Shown piece after piece: positions 13,946 to 24,562 of a stretch of DNA of 64,000 nucleotides (positions are counted from its first letter, which is position 1; every line of letters starts with the position of its first letter). Made by a program: the position numbers and the translations under genes. The stretch is from Ceratothoa steindachneri (lineage: Eukaryota; Arthropoda; Malacostraca; Isopoda; Cymothoidae): the NCBI GenBank assembly GCA_963969495.1, contig OZ018330.1, positions 72,255,954 to 72,319,953 on the forward strand, read 5' to 3'. The notes under the pieces were generated by a model. The model worked only from the letters and a program-made list of their open reading frames with translations. It searched no databases and was not told where the DNA came from.

Positions 13946-15305
13946 ATGGCTTGCCAAGCATTTATCTCCAGTAGTAGGAAGAATCTCATCTGCACACATT
14001 ATGAACACTCAAGATTTCGTTGACCGCCTCAACCACTTGCAATTACTGGATGGAAAACTTGTGAGCTTTGATGTAAACTCTTTGTTTACCAAAGTTCCGG
14101 TTTACCAAACCATGGGCCTTCTGTGGGAAATCATGCCTAGACTTAATTTGGATCTTCCCATTTCTACGAGTAAATTTATCGATTTAGTTGAATTATGTCT
14201 CTCTGACAATGTGTTTCGAGTAAATAATGAGTTTTATAGACAAATATTTGGCCTTAGCATGGGAAATAGTTTATCTCTGATATTGGCATGTCTCTTCATG
14301 GAATATTTTGAGACTGAACTCCTTCCCACAATTTCTCCCCCTAACTTTATATGGTTAAGGTAAATTGACGATGTATTTTCTGTATGGCCTAATGGCCATG
14401 ATTTTGATACCCTTTTTAATAATTTGAATAATTTGCATGTCTTCATCAAATTTAAATATGAATGGGAATATGATAATAGATTACCCTTTTTAGATGTCCT
14501 CATTAATATAGATCACCATGAATTAAAACTTGACGTGTATAGGAAACCAACCCACTCGAATGCCTATATACATTATTTTTCGTTTCACGATAATACTGTT
14601 AAAAAATCGGTACTGTTTAACCTTTTCCTTAGAGCATACAAAATATGTCATCCTTCCTATTTAGATGAAGAAATTGTATTTATCAGGACCATTTTTTCTA
14701 ATTTGTATTACCCCGATTGGTTCATATCGTCTGCCCATTTTGCAGCTAGGAAAACATTCTATGGTAATAAGCCTTCCCGCACTAACGACTTCAACAAATG
14801 TATAACATTGCCATTTAATAATAAATTAAATAGTTTAAAGGACATATTTGGAAAAGCGGGTATTAATCTAGCCTTTAAATATAATAATTCCTTAAACCAA
14901 TTGATGATGGCCAGGAAACCCAAAGAACATCATAACATGGGAGTATATGCAATACCATGCAACGATTGCCATAAAGTTTATATAGGGGAAACGGGGAGAA
15001 ATCTAGACAAGAGATTGTACGAACACAAAAGAGATATTAGAGTGGGCAGCGAAAGCAGTGGAATAGTTTGCGATGTTAGAGACAAGAATCATACGATCGA
15101 TTTCAATGGAAGTAAAATGGTATTTAAATCGGCTAACTATGTTAAGAGAAGAATCGTAGAATCGAGCTTGATATCGTCAGTTCCTAATTTAAATCTATCT
15201 GAGGGTCAATTTTCTTTTAATCCTGTAATAAGAAAGCAAATAAACAAAATAGTAAAATGTCAGCCCTTCAATCTGTTTAGGCCTACCCCCCCCTCCCCCG
15301 ATTAG
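13945..15305 (+). pseudogene. Penelope-like RT plus GIY-YIG endonuclease, right arm
   Basis: RT blocks: LLDGKLVSFDVNSLFTKVP holds the first catalytic Asp, and FGLSMGNSLSLILACLFMEYF the next block. At the catalytic Y-I-D-D box the Tyr codon is TAA (14361-14363), followed by IDDVFSVW, so one nonsense mutation cuts RT exactly there. The remainder is one open frame of 293 codons to 15305, including VYRKPTHSNAYIHYFSFH and the GIY-YIG core GVYAIPCNDCHKVYIGETGR. Apart from that stop this part is well preserved, suggesting a fairly recent insertion. Confidence 0.9.
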
Positions 15306-15387
15306 CCACAAGTAGGGGATTCGGGGAAAAAGAGGGGATCTTGGGTTATGCTTATATGCACTTCTCTTATATTTTCTACCCCGGTGT

Positions 15388-15421
15388 CAGTTGAAAAAGG
15401 GTGTGAGATACACCGAAACTG
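15388..15421 (+). ncRNA. Hammerhead-like hairpin at Penelope 3' region, right arm
   Basis: Same element as at 12812-12845: CAGTT/AACTG outer pairing, then GAAAAAG, stem GGTGT/ACACC, then GAAAC. It lies about 85 nt downstream of the ORF stop. Penelope-like elements are known to carry hammerhead ribozymes in their terminal repeats, but this copy departs from the CTGANGA core. Confidence 0.35.
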
Positions 15422-15492
15422 TTCTGAATTAAATTGTCTTCGGAGAATGTGGTTTAATTCCTCATCTTTTCTTGCGATATTGCATTAATTTT

Positions 15493-15739
<247 letters not shown>

Positions 15740-15743
15740 ATTT

Positions 15744-15790
15744 TATTCCTAGACGCGTTTCGACCGCAGTGGGTCATCTTCAGAGAAATA
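15744..15790 (-). ncRNA. Hammerhead-ribozyme-like motif in Penelope 5' terminal repeat
   Basis: Read on the minus strand: TATTTCT, CTGAAGA, T, GACC, CACTGC, GGTC, GAAA, CGCGTC, T, AGGAATA. CTGAAGA fits the CTGANGA core, GACC/GGTC forms stem II, GAAA follows, ACGCGT is self-complementary (a possible very short or intermolecular stem III) and GTC fits a cleavage triplet. TATTTCT/AGGAATA pair (one G-U) as stem I. Single extra T residues sit at the stem I and stem II junctions, so activity is uncertain. Confidence 0.5.
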
Positions 15791-15888
15791 TGGTAGTAAC
15801 TCTTATAATTTTGACAATATGCTACAGTTTATATTCATTTTCTCTCTATCGATAAGCTTAGAAAAATTGGCCAATCATGCTACAGAAA

Positions 15889-16090
15889 AATTTTAAAGGG
15901 AAAACTATATGTTACAAAAACGTATATAACGGGGAGATTTTTATATCTAGATTTTAGGTAAAGGAGGCAATGGCAAAGATAAGTCGGGGTACGGCACATG
16001 AAAACAATTTTAGAAGGAAAAACTATGCGTTACAAAATCGTATATAACGGGGAGGGTGAGATTTTATATCTAAATTTTAGGTAAATGGGA
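15889..16090 (-). repeat. Direct repeat in Penelope-like terminal region
   Basis: Two imperfect copies (about 15889-15966 and 16005-16090) share GTTACAAAA, CGTATATAACGGGGAG and TTATATCTA with ATTTTAGGTAAA. They lie between the GIY-YIG end of one copy and the N-terminal start of the next, where a shared terminal repeat of head-to-tail Penelope-like elements is expected. Confidence 0.7.
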
Positions 16091-16149
16091 AGGGGCAAGG
16101 ATAAATGAAAGACGAGGAACGGAGAAATTATGGGCTACAAACGGAATTA

Positions 16150-16850
16150 AGTGTCGGTGCGTGCTTCTTCTAATGGCGCTCAACTCGGGGACGTCGAGAT
16201 GTTGGGAGTACGGTCTCTGGCTGGAGGTGCACGTTGATTGCCGGTTTCCTTGCTTGTATAATTACAGCTGCGGCCATTCTTAACCTTCGTTGATCTTTCA
16301 ACCTAATGATGATCGAGGTGTTCTTAGTTAGCTCCTCGCGTTTCAAGACAGTTCCATGGGAGTGAACGTGCCTTTTTATCGATCCATCTTGAAAATGAGC
16401 TGTCAACCGCCTTGAGAGGGTTGTGGAGGTTACGCCAATAGACTTAGAGTTGCGGTGTTCGCAGTCGCCGACTTTGCACGAAAATTCGTACACGACGTTG
16501 GTCTCCTGGAGCTCACCAATAGGCGGAAGGCAGCTATTCTTCCTTATGCAGCTGCTCGTTTTGGGGGTTTTATAGAATATAATTAGGTTAATATTTGTAT
16601 TCGTGTCGATTGGTGTCACGTTCCGATGTAGGATGCTTTTTAGAGCCTTTTCGTCTTCACGGTAGCCGATGTTCATGTGACCCTTGTAATAAAGGTCAAT
16701 ATTATTTTCTTTGGGGTAGACTGGACGTTGGCACTGGTGGGCAAATCCATTTTTTCTTTTATAAGTTCGTCGATGGATCGTTGTGGATAACCATTGTTGA
16801 TGAGGACTCGGGATACCCTACTTAGTTCGAGGTTAACGGCCGCCCACTAA
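16150..16850 (-). pseudogene. Second Penelope-like element: C-terminal RT tail plus GIY-YIG domain
   Basis: From 16676 to 16170 one open frame carries NVVYEFSCKVGDCEHRNSKS, the GIY-YIG-type fold entry, then SIGVTSTTLSRRLTAHFQDG and SIKRHVHSHG. Upstream in the minus sense (16680-16850), RVLINNGYPQRSIDELI is legible in another frame, the usual region between RT and nuclease. A frameshift near 16680 and the loss of RT inactivate it. It is a lineage different from the inverted-repeat element, with VYEFSC in place of VYAIPC. Confidence 0.75.
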
Positions 16851-16898
16851 TCTCTTATACATTTCCGGACACTCTGAAGAGCCGTTTAAGCACAACCC

Positions 16899-17044
<146 letters not shown>

Positions 17045-17155
17045 AGCGGCAGAGCTGCTACACAAGCGATACCTCTGTAATGGATGACAAAGCCCCTTGT
17101 CAGAGGACACAGGAGATGCTGAATTAATAAATAATAATTTTTTAGGAAACCACCT

Positions 17156-17193
17156 GGCCAGTGCCTACTTTAATAAAAGTAGTCGTACTCGCC
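17156..17193 (-). ncRNA. 3' terminal stem-loop of family-2 copy E
   Basis: An inner perfect 7-bp hairpin, CTACTTT / AAAGTAG with a 4-nt loop, is enclosed by GGCGAGT/ACTGGCC (6 of 7 pairs). The stem sequences differ from those in copies C and D while the architecture remains, as expected if the RNA fold is under selection. Confidence 0.55.
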
Positions 17194-17365
17194 ACAACCT
17201 ACAAATATCCTATAATAAAAACATAACAATATGTAAATAACAACGATAAAAAAGACAAAGGCTAAAAAACTAAACAAAAACAAAGCAAAAAGGCAACAAG
17301 AAACTTTAGGCAGTCTTTCGGAGGTGGGTGTCCATTTTTTGGAGGATCCACTGTCACTGAGGCAC

Positions 17366-17995
17366 TCAGCCTACCACTGGGTCTGAGCGTAGGAGACGAA
17401 GCTCTTTTAGTGCTGTCCTCCTTTCTGGTGGCAGCTTTAGGAACCTCGGAAATGGCCTCCCGACCAACTTCATTGGTGTTGGCTCCTGTGAGTCTAACGA
17501 CTTGACGAGCCGCACGTACGTGTTGCCTTGGGTGAAACAGTCACGCTGGTGGGAAGTGGGGGAAGCTTTGGTTTTAGCCGTGGTTGGATATGAACCTTTT
17601 GTGCCACCAGCTCTATCAGGAGAGCGCCTTGGGTGGATAGAGCCCGCAGAAAGATTCTGAATAGGCGCATAGATGGCCGTGCTCGTAGGCCTGGTAAATC
17701 CAGGAGCAGAGGGTGTCTTTTTTAACAGGACCAAGTCCACAGCCTCGCGAAATGAGAGACGATCCTGGGCCTGACCGGCCAGGATTTTCTTCTCAAGGAG
17801 ATACGCACCACATTGCTTCGAAGAAGCAGGGTGCTGCTCTTTGCAATTGACACACTTGGTCACACACGATTTGGACTTATCACGTGCGGCCTTTGAGCAA
17901 CTTACACAGACTTCGGGTAACCCCGACTTTGCATGTTTGCAGGAGCAATTAGTATATCCGAAGCGGTGAAAGTAGGACCTCCGCGGCAATGGCAC
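17366..17995 (-). pseudogene. ORF1 C-terminal half (zinc knuckles), family-2 copy E
   Basis: One open frame of 209 codons: a CCHC knuckle region (RSYFHRFGYTNCSC, CVSCSKAARDKSKSC, CVNCKEQHP), SSKQCGAYLLEKKI, DRLSFREAVDLVL, and a Pro/Lys-rich tail with VKSLDSQEPTPMKLVGRP. It corresponds to copy D's ORF1. The first Cys of the knuckle (YYCH in copy D) is replaced (YFH), so metal binding would be weakened. The N-terminal half is separated by the twin-repeat insertion. Confidence 0.8.
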
Positions 17996-18019
17996 AATGC
18001 CTTCACGCGGAATAATAAT

Positions 18020-18162
18020 AGCGTAGGCGAGTTGCGAACAGCTTCCCGCGTCGCTGGACCACTGTTAGCCAGCGGCGAAACCACTCGGCCATCCTGAGTC
18101 TCATAAAAGACTCATTCAAACGAAGCTTTTAAGCCGCTTGCCTGAACTTTTCGTACGCTACA
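18020..18162 (-). repeat. Twin tRNA-like repeat, first unit
   Basis: It is a 143-bp unit nearly identical to 18310-18451. On the minus strand it contains CAGGATGGCCGAGTGG, a textbook pol III A box of tRNA-Leu/Ser type, an anticodon-arm-like CGCTGG...CCAGCG stem, and GTTCGCAACTC, a weak B box. It also has the inverted ends GTAGGCGAG / cgcttgCCTg. Confidence 0.65.
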
Positions 18163-18309
18163 CAACCCTCCTCCTAGAAGCAGAGCATATTTTGAAGAAA
18201 TGATGAGAACCCGTTTGGAAATGTTATCCAGGGGCTAACCCTTCCCCTCCAGGGTCTGGGCACCATTGTAGATATGTGAGAGTAGGAAAAGGGGCAAAGA
18301 AAAAATAAT
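18163..18309 (-). repeat. Spacer between the twin tRNA-like repeats
   Basis: This 147-bp segment ends on the plus strand in a polypurine run, GGAAAAGGGGCAAAGAAAAA, directly before the second unit. That could be a miniature LTR element's polypurine tract, or chance A/G richness next to a SINE tail. Confidence 0.4.
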
Positions 18310-18451
18310 TGCGTAGGCGAGTTGGAACAGCTTACCACGTCGCTGGACCACTGTTAGCCAGGGGCGAATCCACTCGGCCATCCTGAGTCTCAAAAAATAC
18401 TCATTCAAGCGAAGCTTTTAAGCTGCTCGCCTACACTTATGGTACGCTACA
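18310..18451 (-). repeat. Twin tRNA-like repeat, second unit
   Basis: A direct copy of 18020-18162. A box TGGCCGAGTGG is intact, the anticodon-like stem is CCTGG/CCAG, and the B-box region reads GTTCCAACTC. The outer inverted pair GTAGGCGAG/CTCGCCTAC is exact here. Confidence 0.65.
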
Positions 18452-19690
18452 ATGTCATATATGGAGTAGTCCACGAGTTCCCTCGCATAAACCACTCCTT
18501 TCACAAAGTTCATGGTAGAGTGCAGCGTCACACTCACCAGCGTGCCATCAAGTCTCCAAAGGTTCATGGCCGCCTCGGAGGGATCGACGCATTCGCCAGA
18601 AGTCTCCCGTCCGAGAAAAGGTTCACCTTCGTGTCTCTACCAATCACGTTAGCTAGTGGTCTTCTTTGATGGATCATCTTGCCCTTGGCCAACATGCTAC
18701 CATCATTAGAGCGAAAACGCAAGGTAATCTCTGAATGAGGGTTCCAGACTGAATCGAGGCTCCACTCTGCGCACTTGCACTTTTGGTTTTTGCCTGGGAC
18801 TCATCACTCGGCGGAGCACAGGGAGCGGACGTTCCGATCTCGGCTTGGTCGCTTACCGAAACGGCAGCGGACCCGTCCATCCCCGTATATCTCTCATCTC
18901 CTTTTCTTTTTAGCAGAGGAGGATGGGGAATGAACTCGCTTCTCTCCTCCGCTGGAAGGACTCCCTAGGCCAGATGGACAGGCTTCGGCAAGAACTTCTA
19001 CGTAATGGATACGGTCTTGGTTGCACAAGGGCACCAGCCGGGGAAGGAGATCTCTCCTCTCCTTGTGAGGCCTCAGGGGCCTGAGATGTCTCAGGAGACG
19101 CTTGCACTGGGGTGGACTCGGATTCTGTGCTTAGCACCGATCCCAGGTTTGACCCCATGGAAGATCCTACCGTTTGGGGCTGGGTCACCTAAGGGCCCCA
19201 GCCCCATTTGAGGAACCTTTTGTCTCGCCTTGGGCCGGCGAACCGGCATCCATCCGGGAAGAGAGTGGGGCACGTACAGTGGCCTCCTGTAAACTCAGAA
19301 CGCACGAGTCTATGACGTTAGGGGGCACGAACCGATGGGCCCTACTATCTTTGTGCTCCTAAGGGGGTTGGCCTTTTCGAGTCGCTCCCAGCGGTCAATA
19401 TTGGATTCTCTGCGTGTTTTCTTTTCAGTCCCCACTGAAAAGTCACTGCCGCTGAAAGAGGGGATCGCCCAAAGGCGACTCCAGAGAAAGGGGTGGGAGG
19501 GGGGGAGTCCCCTGTACCTGTATGTATAGGATATGAGTAAGCCTCCTCTCCGGTCAGACTAGATTTCGACGGTCCCCTGAAAAAGCACAGGGGGGGAGGG
19601 GAGTTCATTTTCTTTAGTGGAGCTTCCCGAGAGCGGCTCCGATGCTGGTGAAAGGGGAAGTAAAGGGAGAGACTTTGGAAACTTCATTCA
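18452..19690 (-). pseudogene. ORF1 N-terminal half of family-2 copy E, decayed
   Basis: Legible fragments match copies C and D: DGSAAVSVSDQAEIGTS, LIQRLPCVF, VSVTLHSTMNFVKGVV and FSDG-type segments, in several frames. Stops and frameshifts occur throughout. Confidence 0.65.
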
Positions 19691-20227
19691 TGGGCATGAT
19701 GACCCTATTAAATTCATGGCACGCAAACGCTAATAACTCCAGGCAGTATCCCGCTCTGCGAGGTAAGGGTGAGTAATAGTGGGCCAGCAAAGCCAGCTGC
19801 CGGCATTTGGAACCAGTCCTCCCACCCAGTGGCCAGGGATCCTTTCAGCATGGCGGCTCAACCTTAGGCTGGGTGTAATATTGATAGATCTTGAAAGGAG
19901 AGAGAAACTGAGAAAGGGTATGTGAGGAAGGTGTGGGTGTGGTTGAAGCCTGTTGTTAAAAACCCACCACCCTGAACCGGAGCTCAGGGGTTAGGGGGCG
20001 TTGTCTTTTTCCCCCTCAGCCTCGATTTGGCTGAGAGAAAGCTGACCGGCGTCTACCCTGTAAAATTAGAGGCTGACCAGAAAAAGTAGTGGGAGTGTTT
20101 TTTTTGGAAAGTGAGCCAGCAGAGTAAGAAGACAGGGTGTCAGAAAGGAGAAGAAGCTAAGCTAGGGCCGGATGGAGCGCTGAGTCCCGTAAACACGGCG
20201 GCCAGAAAGCAAATCGCCGTGCCCCTT

Positions 20228-20550
20228 AATGGGTTATGCTGCTGAATCAAAGGTGGCATTCTATAGGTTGTCGTCTTTAGCTCGCCCCTTGAACCTCCAG
20301 ATAGATCATCTGTTCAGCCTGGGTGCTCTAAACGTCCTTGCCCTTCCGTCGTCACCGGTCCCTAGTTGGCCTGCTCCATTTTCCACAGTTTGCATCAGCA
20401 TGTGGAGCTTGGACAAGTCCTCCGTGGATCCTTGCTCCCTTATGTGCCTGTTCCTCGAGCATGCTGCAGCCGTTTACTCAAGAGAGTTATTAACTATGTC
20501 TTTGCCGCTGGTAGCTCTTATTTTTATCGTTGAACCTTCGACCGAGTGAT
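20228..20550 (+). mobile_element. Family-1 ORF2 fragment (between RT and RNase H)
   Basis: YAAESKVAFYRLSSLARPLNL and STVCISMWSLDKSSVDP align with YAAESTAAYDKLPSLPRPLNL and PTVCTNMWSLEKSSMDP of copy B. It abuts the 5' end of copy E, so E may have inserted next to or into it. Confidence 0.8.
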
Positions 20551-20559
20551 GTAATGGAA

Positions 20560-21222
20560 CCTTCTCGGCCCGGCTAAATTCAAACAGAGGATACGGCGTG
20601 GAAGCTTACCCCTTCTTGTAAAGTGTCGAATGCAATACTCCTAGCTTGTGATAGCAGAGGCGCGGCGACAAATAGTCAAAGGTGGTGTACCCTTCAGAGT
20701 GGAATCCTGAGCAGAACCAGAGGCGCCAACGGCACGACAGCTACACCGAGCGCTCTAAGGAGTTTCCTAGCCCTAAACCCAAAGGGCTTATGGTATGACT
20801 TACGTCTCTCGGCGGCATAGGCACCGTCTCTGTAATTCTTCCAAAGCGTACTGTTAGGGTAGATTAAAAACAAAGGTGCAAAATCCACACAATGCTGTCT
20901 ACGGGAAAGCCCTCGCAGACCGCATTTTCTAGTAGAGTGGAACTTTCTGTTGCCACACTGTGCAGAAGACAGCTGGCCTCTGCTGTCAAAGAAAAAGGCT
21001 AGTCTAACATTTACCAATTTCTCCATACGCAAAAGGTTAGAGATAATGGGCAGAAACATTTTCTGGGTAAAGTTGATTTCTTCCCGGTTTGCGAAAAGCG
21101 AGCATAGTAGTTATTCACTAGGAGTGTGGGAGTATACCCTCTGTCCAAATTCTGTTGAACAAATCTAACAGAAAGGCCATGCCTCGTTCACCTAGGTGTC
21201 GAAGCATAGCATACGGGAACTG
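20560..21222 (-). mobile_element. Family-2 ORF2 RT fragment, copy G
   Basis: It is co-linear with 40200-41400 of copy D with an internal loss near 20815-20880. MEKLVNVRLAFFFDSRGQLS matches copy D's MEKLVNVRLAFFLDCEGHLS. It is a dead fragment. Confidence 0.75.
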
Positions 21223-22945
21223 CCGTATTTTATTAAAGCTGGGTAGCTTCGTATCCCGGTAAGCCCATACGGCGAACTACAATTTGGACATGTTGGTCCT
21301 GCCTGTGGGCACTCCCGTTCCTGTGTGAATTGTAGTTCTGATTGCCATGGCCCTGAATGCATCAAAACATCGTGCTGTGCCAACTGAGGTGGTGTTCACA
21401 GTGCTGCGTCAAAAAACTGCGCAATATTCTTATATGAAAAGGAGGTCCTCGCTTTGCGCGACTCTCTGTGTCTTGACGTGAGAGGCTCACCAACGTGCTC
21501 GAACACAAACCTCACCTCTTGGCCGTCTCTTCTGACGTTTTGCGTGACGCTGGACCAAACCGACCATTACGTTCGAGTTCAGACACGCCTGAAGCATCTC
21601 ATCGCCCATCCACCGTTAGTGCCAGAAGCATTCACGATATACAGTCGAAGCATCGATCTCACACCGAGATACCTAATGTTGCTTCCCTCTCTCCGGCAGC
21701 TCTAGCCGGGACCGACGCTCAGAGTGAGACACGAAGACATCAGACGTTATCTGAAGGAATCTTCTATTTCAACCAGTTAAGGTTCTTCTACCCACCCCCG
21801 TGGTAAGAGAAAGGACTCTTCGTCTGGGTCATTGGCCACCAATAGGCGGGTAGCCTATGGAGCTGACTCGGCCGAGCCTCGAGAAACTTCAATGGACTTC
21901 TCCTGTTGCTGAATATTCTCTGCCCACAAGCTCGTCCCGCCCTTCGCAGGACTTAGGCTCCTTACCGGTTGAAACAGTAGCAGAAATCTACCCAGTTCCC
22001 TGTACTTTGTCCAGATCACCTGATCCGATGGAAACAGATGATATTCCAACATCACAGGCCGCAGTTGTTGGATTAACTCCTCAAACATCGAAAGCGCCCT
22101 CGGCCCATCAATCTGGATCTACCGTGCGAAAATCTCTTCTCGATCTTCCGTTTACGCATGGCTGTGCGCCCCAATTACAGGCAGGGGCCTCTCCTGGTTT
22201 CTCGAAACCATCGGACATACCCCATGTTACTGCTCCTTCCAGGATCTCTACCCTTGCTATAGCCGGCTCTCCGGGACGCACTTCAAACTTAACATCTTTT
22301 TCTCCTTTGTGGCTGATATCTATTGTGGTATCTAACCGTCCCACATAATATCCTCCATTTTACAATGGAATTGTCAAGGCGTTCATCTCAAGTGGGAAGA
22401 ACTGTTCTTTTGACAACTCTCCCCCCCAAGGCCTTTTCTGGCCGTATCGTTTTCGTATTTTCAACTCTATTGCCCCTGTCGGGAGCTCGTCAATTATGGT
22501 TTCATCATCCCACCATGTATCTCCCTTCCCCCCTATCCTTCAAGATGTTGCCGTGAGGGTTTTTCTTACAGGGCTTTTTACTATTTGCTCTATTTACGTC
22601 CTTCCTTTTAGAACTTGCAGATCAGTTGTCCTCCCCATTTTTATTACTCGGAGATTTTAATACCCGTCACTCATATTGGGATGACATCACTCGGAATGCC
22701 AAAGGCAGTGGTTTAGAATCTATTTATTATCTGACTTTCTTTGAGTTTTAAACACCCGCGATTTTACCTCTTATCATGTCCAGACAGATTCTTTTAGCTG
22801 TGTTGACCCGTCTCTCTGTTCCCCACAAATTGCCTTACTGATTTTCGATGGTCAGCCCTTGATGACCTCCATGGGAGTGACCACTTCCCTATTGTCTTGT
22901 CGGCGGTTCATCCTAGCCTTCATACAACCATGCCTCCCTACCAAG
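21222..22945 (+). mobile_element. Family-1 fragment copy H: ORF1 C-terminal part plus endonuclease part
   Basis: It starts in the region just before the zinc knuckles (FGHVGPACGHSRSCVNCSSD after frame correction) and runs through the Ser/Pro-rich ORF1 tail (about 21700-22345) into ORF2's QWNCQGVHLKWEEL (about 22360) and further to HTTMPPYQ near 22935. Many stops and indels are present. Both ends are internal to the element. Confidence 0.75.
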
Positions 22946-23980
22946 TTATTAGCGTGGTTCAGGGTGTACTAACAATTTGATTACATCTAAACATATTAGG
23001 AACCCAGCACTTCAGCAGAACTAAATCAACCACCACCATCTAGACTAAAAAAAGACACCCCCCGCACCAACACACTACAGCCAACACTAGGACAAAAACC
23101 TTCCCCTTCCTCCCCAAACCTCCCTCACAACAGACACTTACACAATGTCGGACAACCAACCTTCTAAACGAACCACCACCCAAATTGACAAATCACTACC
23201 CAAGGGAAATGGTAATTTTAGCCGAACTAATATCACGCCTCTCTTCCTTGTCCCCCAATACCAACATGCATCCAGTGGAACCAAGAACAAGTTGACACTA
23301 AACACTGCCTCGACTGCCGTTACTTCGCACAAGCACGGAACTCACACTCCTTCACCTCACTGAGGGACCTGTAGACACACCCGGTTGATGCGGTGTCGTT
23401 CCTGACGGCCACCCGAGTCACTTATGAGGTAGGGAGGTCACAAGGAGGACTGGAAGGGTGAACAAATTTCCAGAACCTGCTAATCTTGACAATTAAGGCA
23501 GGTTTCCCTACAGCCATTGGGAGCGAGGGGGTGGGGCACGTTTTCCTGTAGATATCAGTGGCAGAGAGACCATCGTGACATTTGATAGTCACCCTTCGGA
23601 GGAAGACGCCATTGGCATTCTACCCCCCTCTCATTCAGGACACACAGCAGGATAACACCACAATTTCGCACTATTTGGCGAGACTCATCTTGGAAGACAA
23701 AACACAATAATCTTGAAAAGCCTTTTTAAAAACAAAACAAATATAGGCAGAAATAGTTAGTTTAGGTTTGAATTTATTAAATGAAAATGATTCGAAAAGT
23801 TTATTATTAAACTTTATATAGAAAACCAGCATCTTTCGAGGATAAAGTCTAAAGAATGCTCAATAGGTGCAGGTCCTCCTTAGCTTGTCAGTTTGCTCAC
23901 CGATATAAACGAGCAAGGAAATAAACACACCCTCTAAAAAAAGGTGGAAACACCTGAAAACTTTCTTTCCTCGATTCTCA
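22946..23980. other. Stretch without recognised gene; 3' flank of CXXC1
   Basis: A C/A-rich segment (22985-23365) includes a short frame beginning MSDNQPSKRTTTQ that I do not recognise. The part from 23980 down to about 23760 is the presumed 3' untranslated region of CXXC1. Confidence 0.4.
23800..23805 (-). promoter_or_regulatory. Candidate polyadenylation signal of CXXC1
   Basis: The minus strand reads AATAAA about 175 nt after the CXXC1 stop. A second AATAAA lies at 23773-23778. Position is plausible, but AT-rich sequence yields such hexamers by chance. Confidence 0.35.
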
Positions 23981-24562
23981 TCACTTATGACGTTTGCTAG
24001 AATAATAAAGATGATCGTGACAACGATCATCTACAGTATCCGGCTGATTCGAGAAATACTGGTGATCATGATTAAACTGATTGTCCGGATTGTAGTAATG
24101 GTCGTTAGAATAAGAATGGCTTCTCGCCTTGTTGCCTCCAAAACTACTTTGGTTCACTTTGTGATACATTGTGTCACTCGATGAAGTGGATGACGAAAAC
24201 TTAGACTGATACTTTTTGTTCGAATGAGAATGTTTTAATGGACCTTCTTGTGTCCTCCCATCCGGCTGCTGCTGACGGTGGTAATGGTGATCAGTGTTGA
24301 CCATATGATGATGACTGTGATAGTTAGTGGAGTCCTTTAATTGAACGTGATGAAAATCGGAAGGCGGCTGGGATTTATCCTTTTGATGATACTGATGGTC
24401 ACTGGGTCGCTGCTGCTGCTGCTGCTGTTGCTGTTTCTGCATCTTAGCTGCATAGCCGTGGTCGTACGTGGAGTGTAGCATGAGACCAAGCACTCCCGCG
24501 CGATTAGTCATCGCCAAACGAACTTGCCTCTCTTGTTCAACCAACTCATCCAATTTCAAACA
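23981..24562 (-). CDS. CXXC1: CXXC1/CFP1 last exon: C-terminal coiled segment plus Q/H-rich tail
   Basis: The acceptor TTTCAG precedes TGTTTG. The exon begins CLKLDELVEQERQVRLAMTN and RAGVLGLMLHSTYDHG, matching the very C-terminal helix conserved in CFP1 (KLDELFEQER and AMTNRAGLLALMLH type). After that, about 140 residues follow that I would not expect in vertebrate CFP1: a run of eight Gln, many His-His pairs, Ser and Tyr clusters, ending KRHK with TGA at 23981-23983. The exon is 582 bp and joins exon 28903-28766 in phase 0. CFP1 brings SET1/COMPASS to unmethylated CpG-rich promoters in the nucleus. Confidence 0.85.
   Translation of the reverse strand, partial: CLKLDELVEQERQVRLAMTNRAGVLGLMLHSTYDHGYAAKMQKQQQQQQQQRPSDHQYHQKDKSQPPSDFHHVQLKDSTNYHSHHHMVNTDHHYHRQQQPDGRTQEGPLKHSHSNKKYQSKFSSSTSSSDTMYHKVNQSSFGGNKARSHSYSNDHYYNPDNQFNHDHQYFSNQPDTVDDRCHDHLYYSSKRHK

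Larger units (their letters stand above)
17127..20227 (-). mobile_element. Family-2 non-LTR retrotransposon copy E, ORF2-deleted
   Basis: The 5' end (20227) and leader match copy C and, from 19690 leftwards, copy D. ORF1 is partly preserved. At about 17318 the sequence passes from the ORF1 C-terminus to a 3' untranslated region with stem-loop (17156-17193) and an AT-rich tail at about 17127. ORF2 is absent. A 441-bp block (18011-18451) replaces 147 bp of ORF1. Confidence 0.8.

Noticed and set aside
17113..20245. Shared ATGCTGAAT-like words at both flanks of copy E as a target-site duplication
   Set aside because: The right-hand match is inside a family-1 coding fragment and is not at the boundary; likely chance.
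23145..23363. 72-codon frame MSDNQPSKRT...
   Set aside because: Could be the start of a decayed retrotransposon ORF, but no motif supports it.
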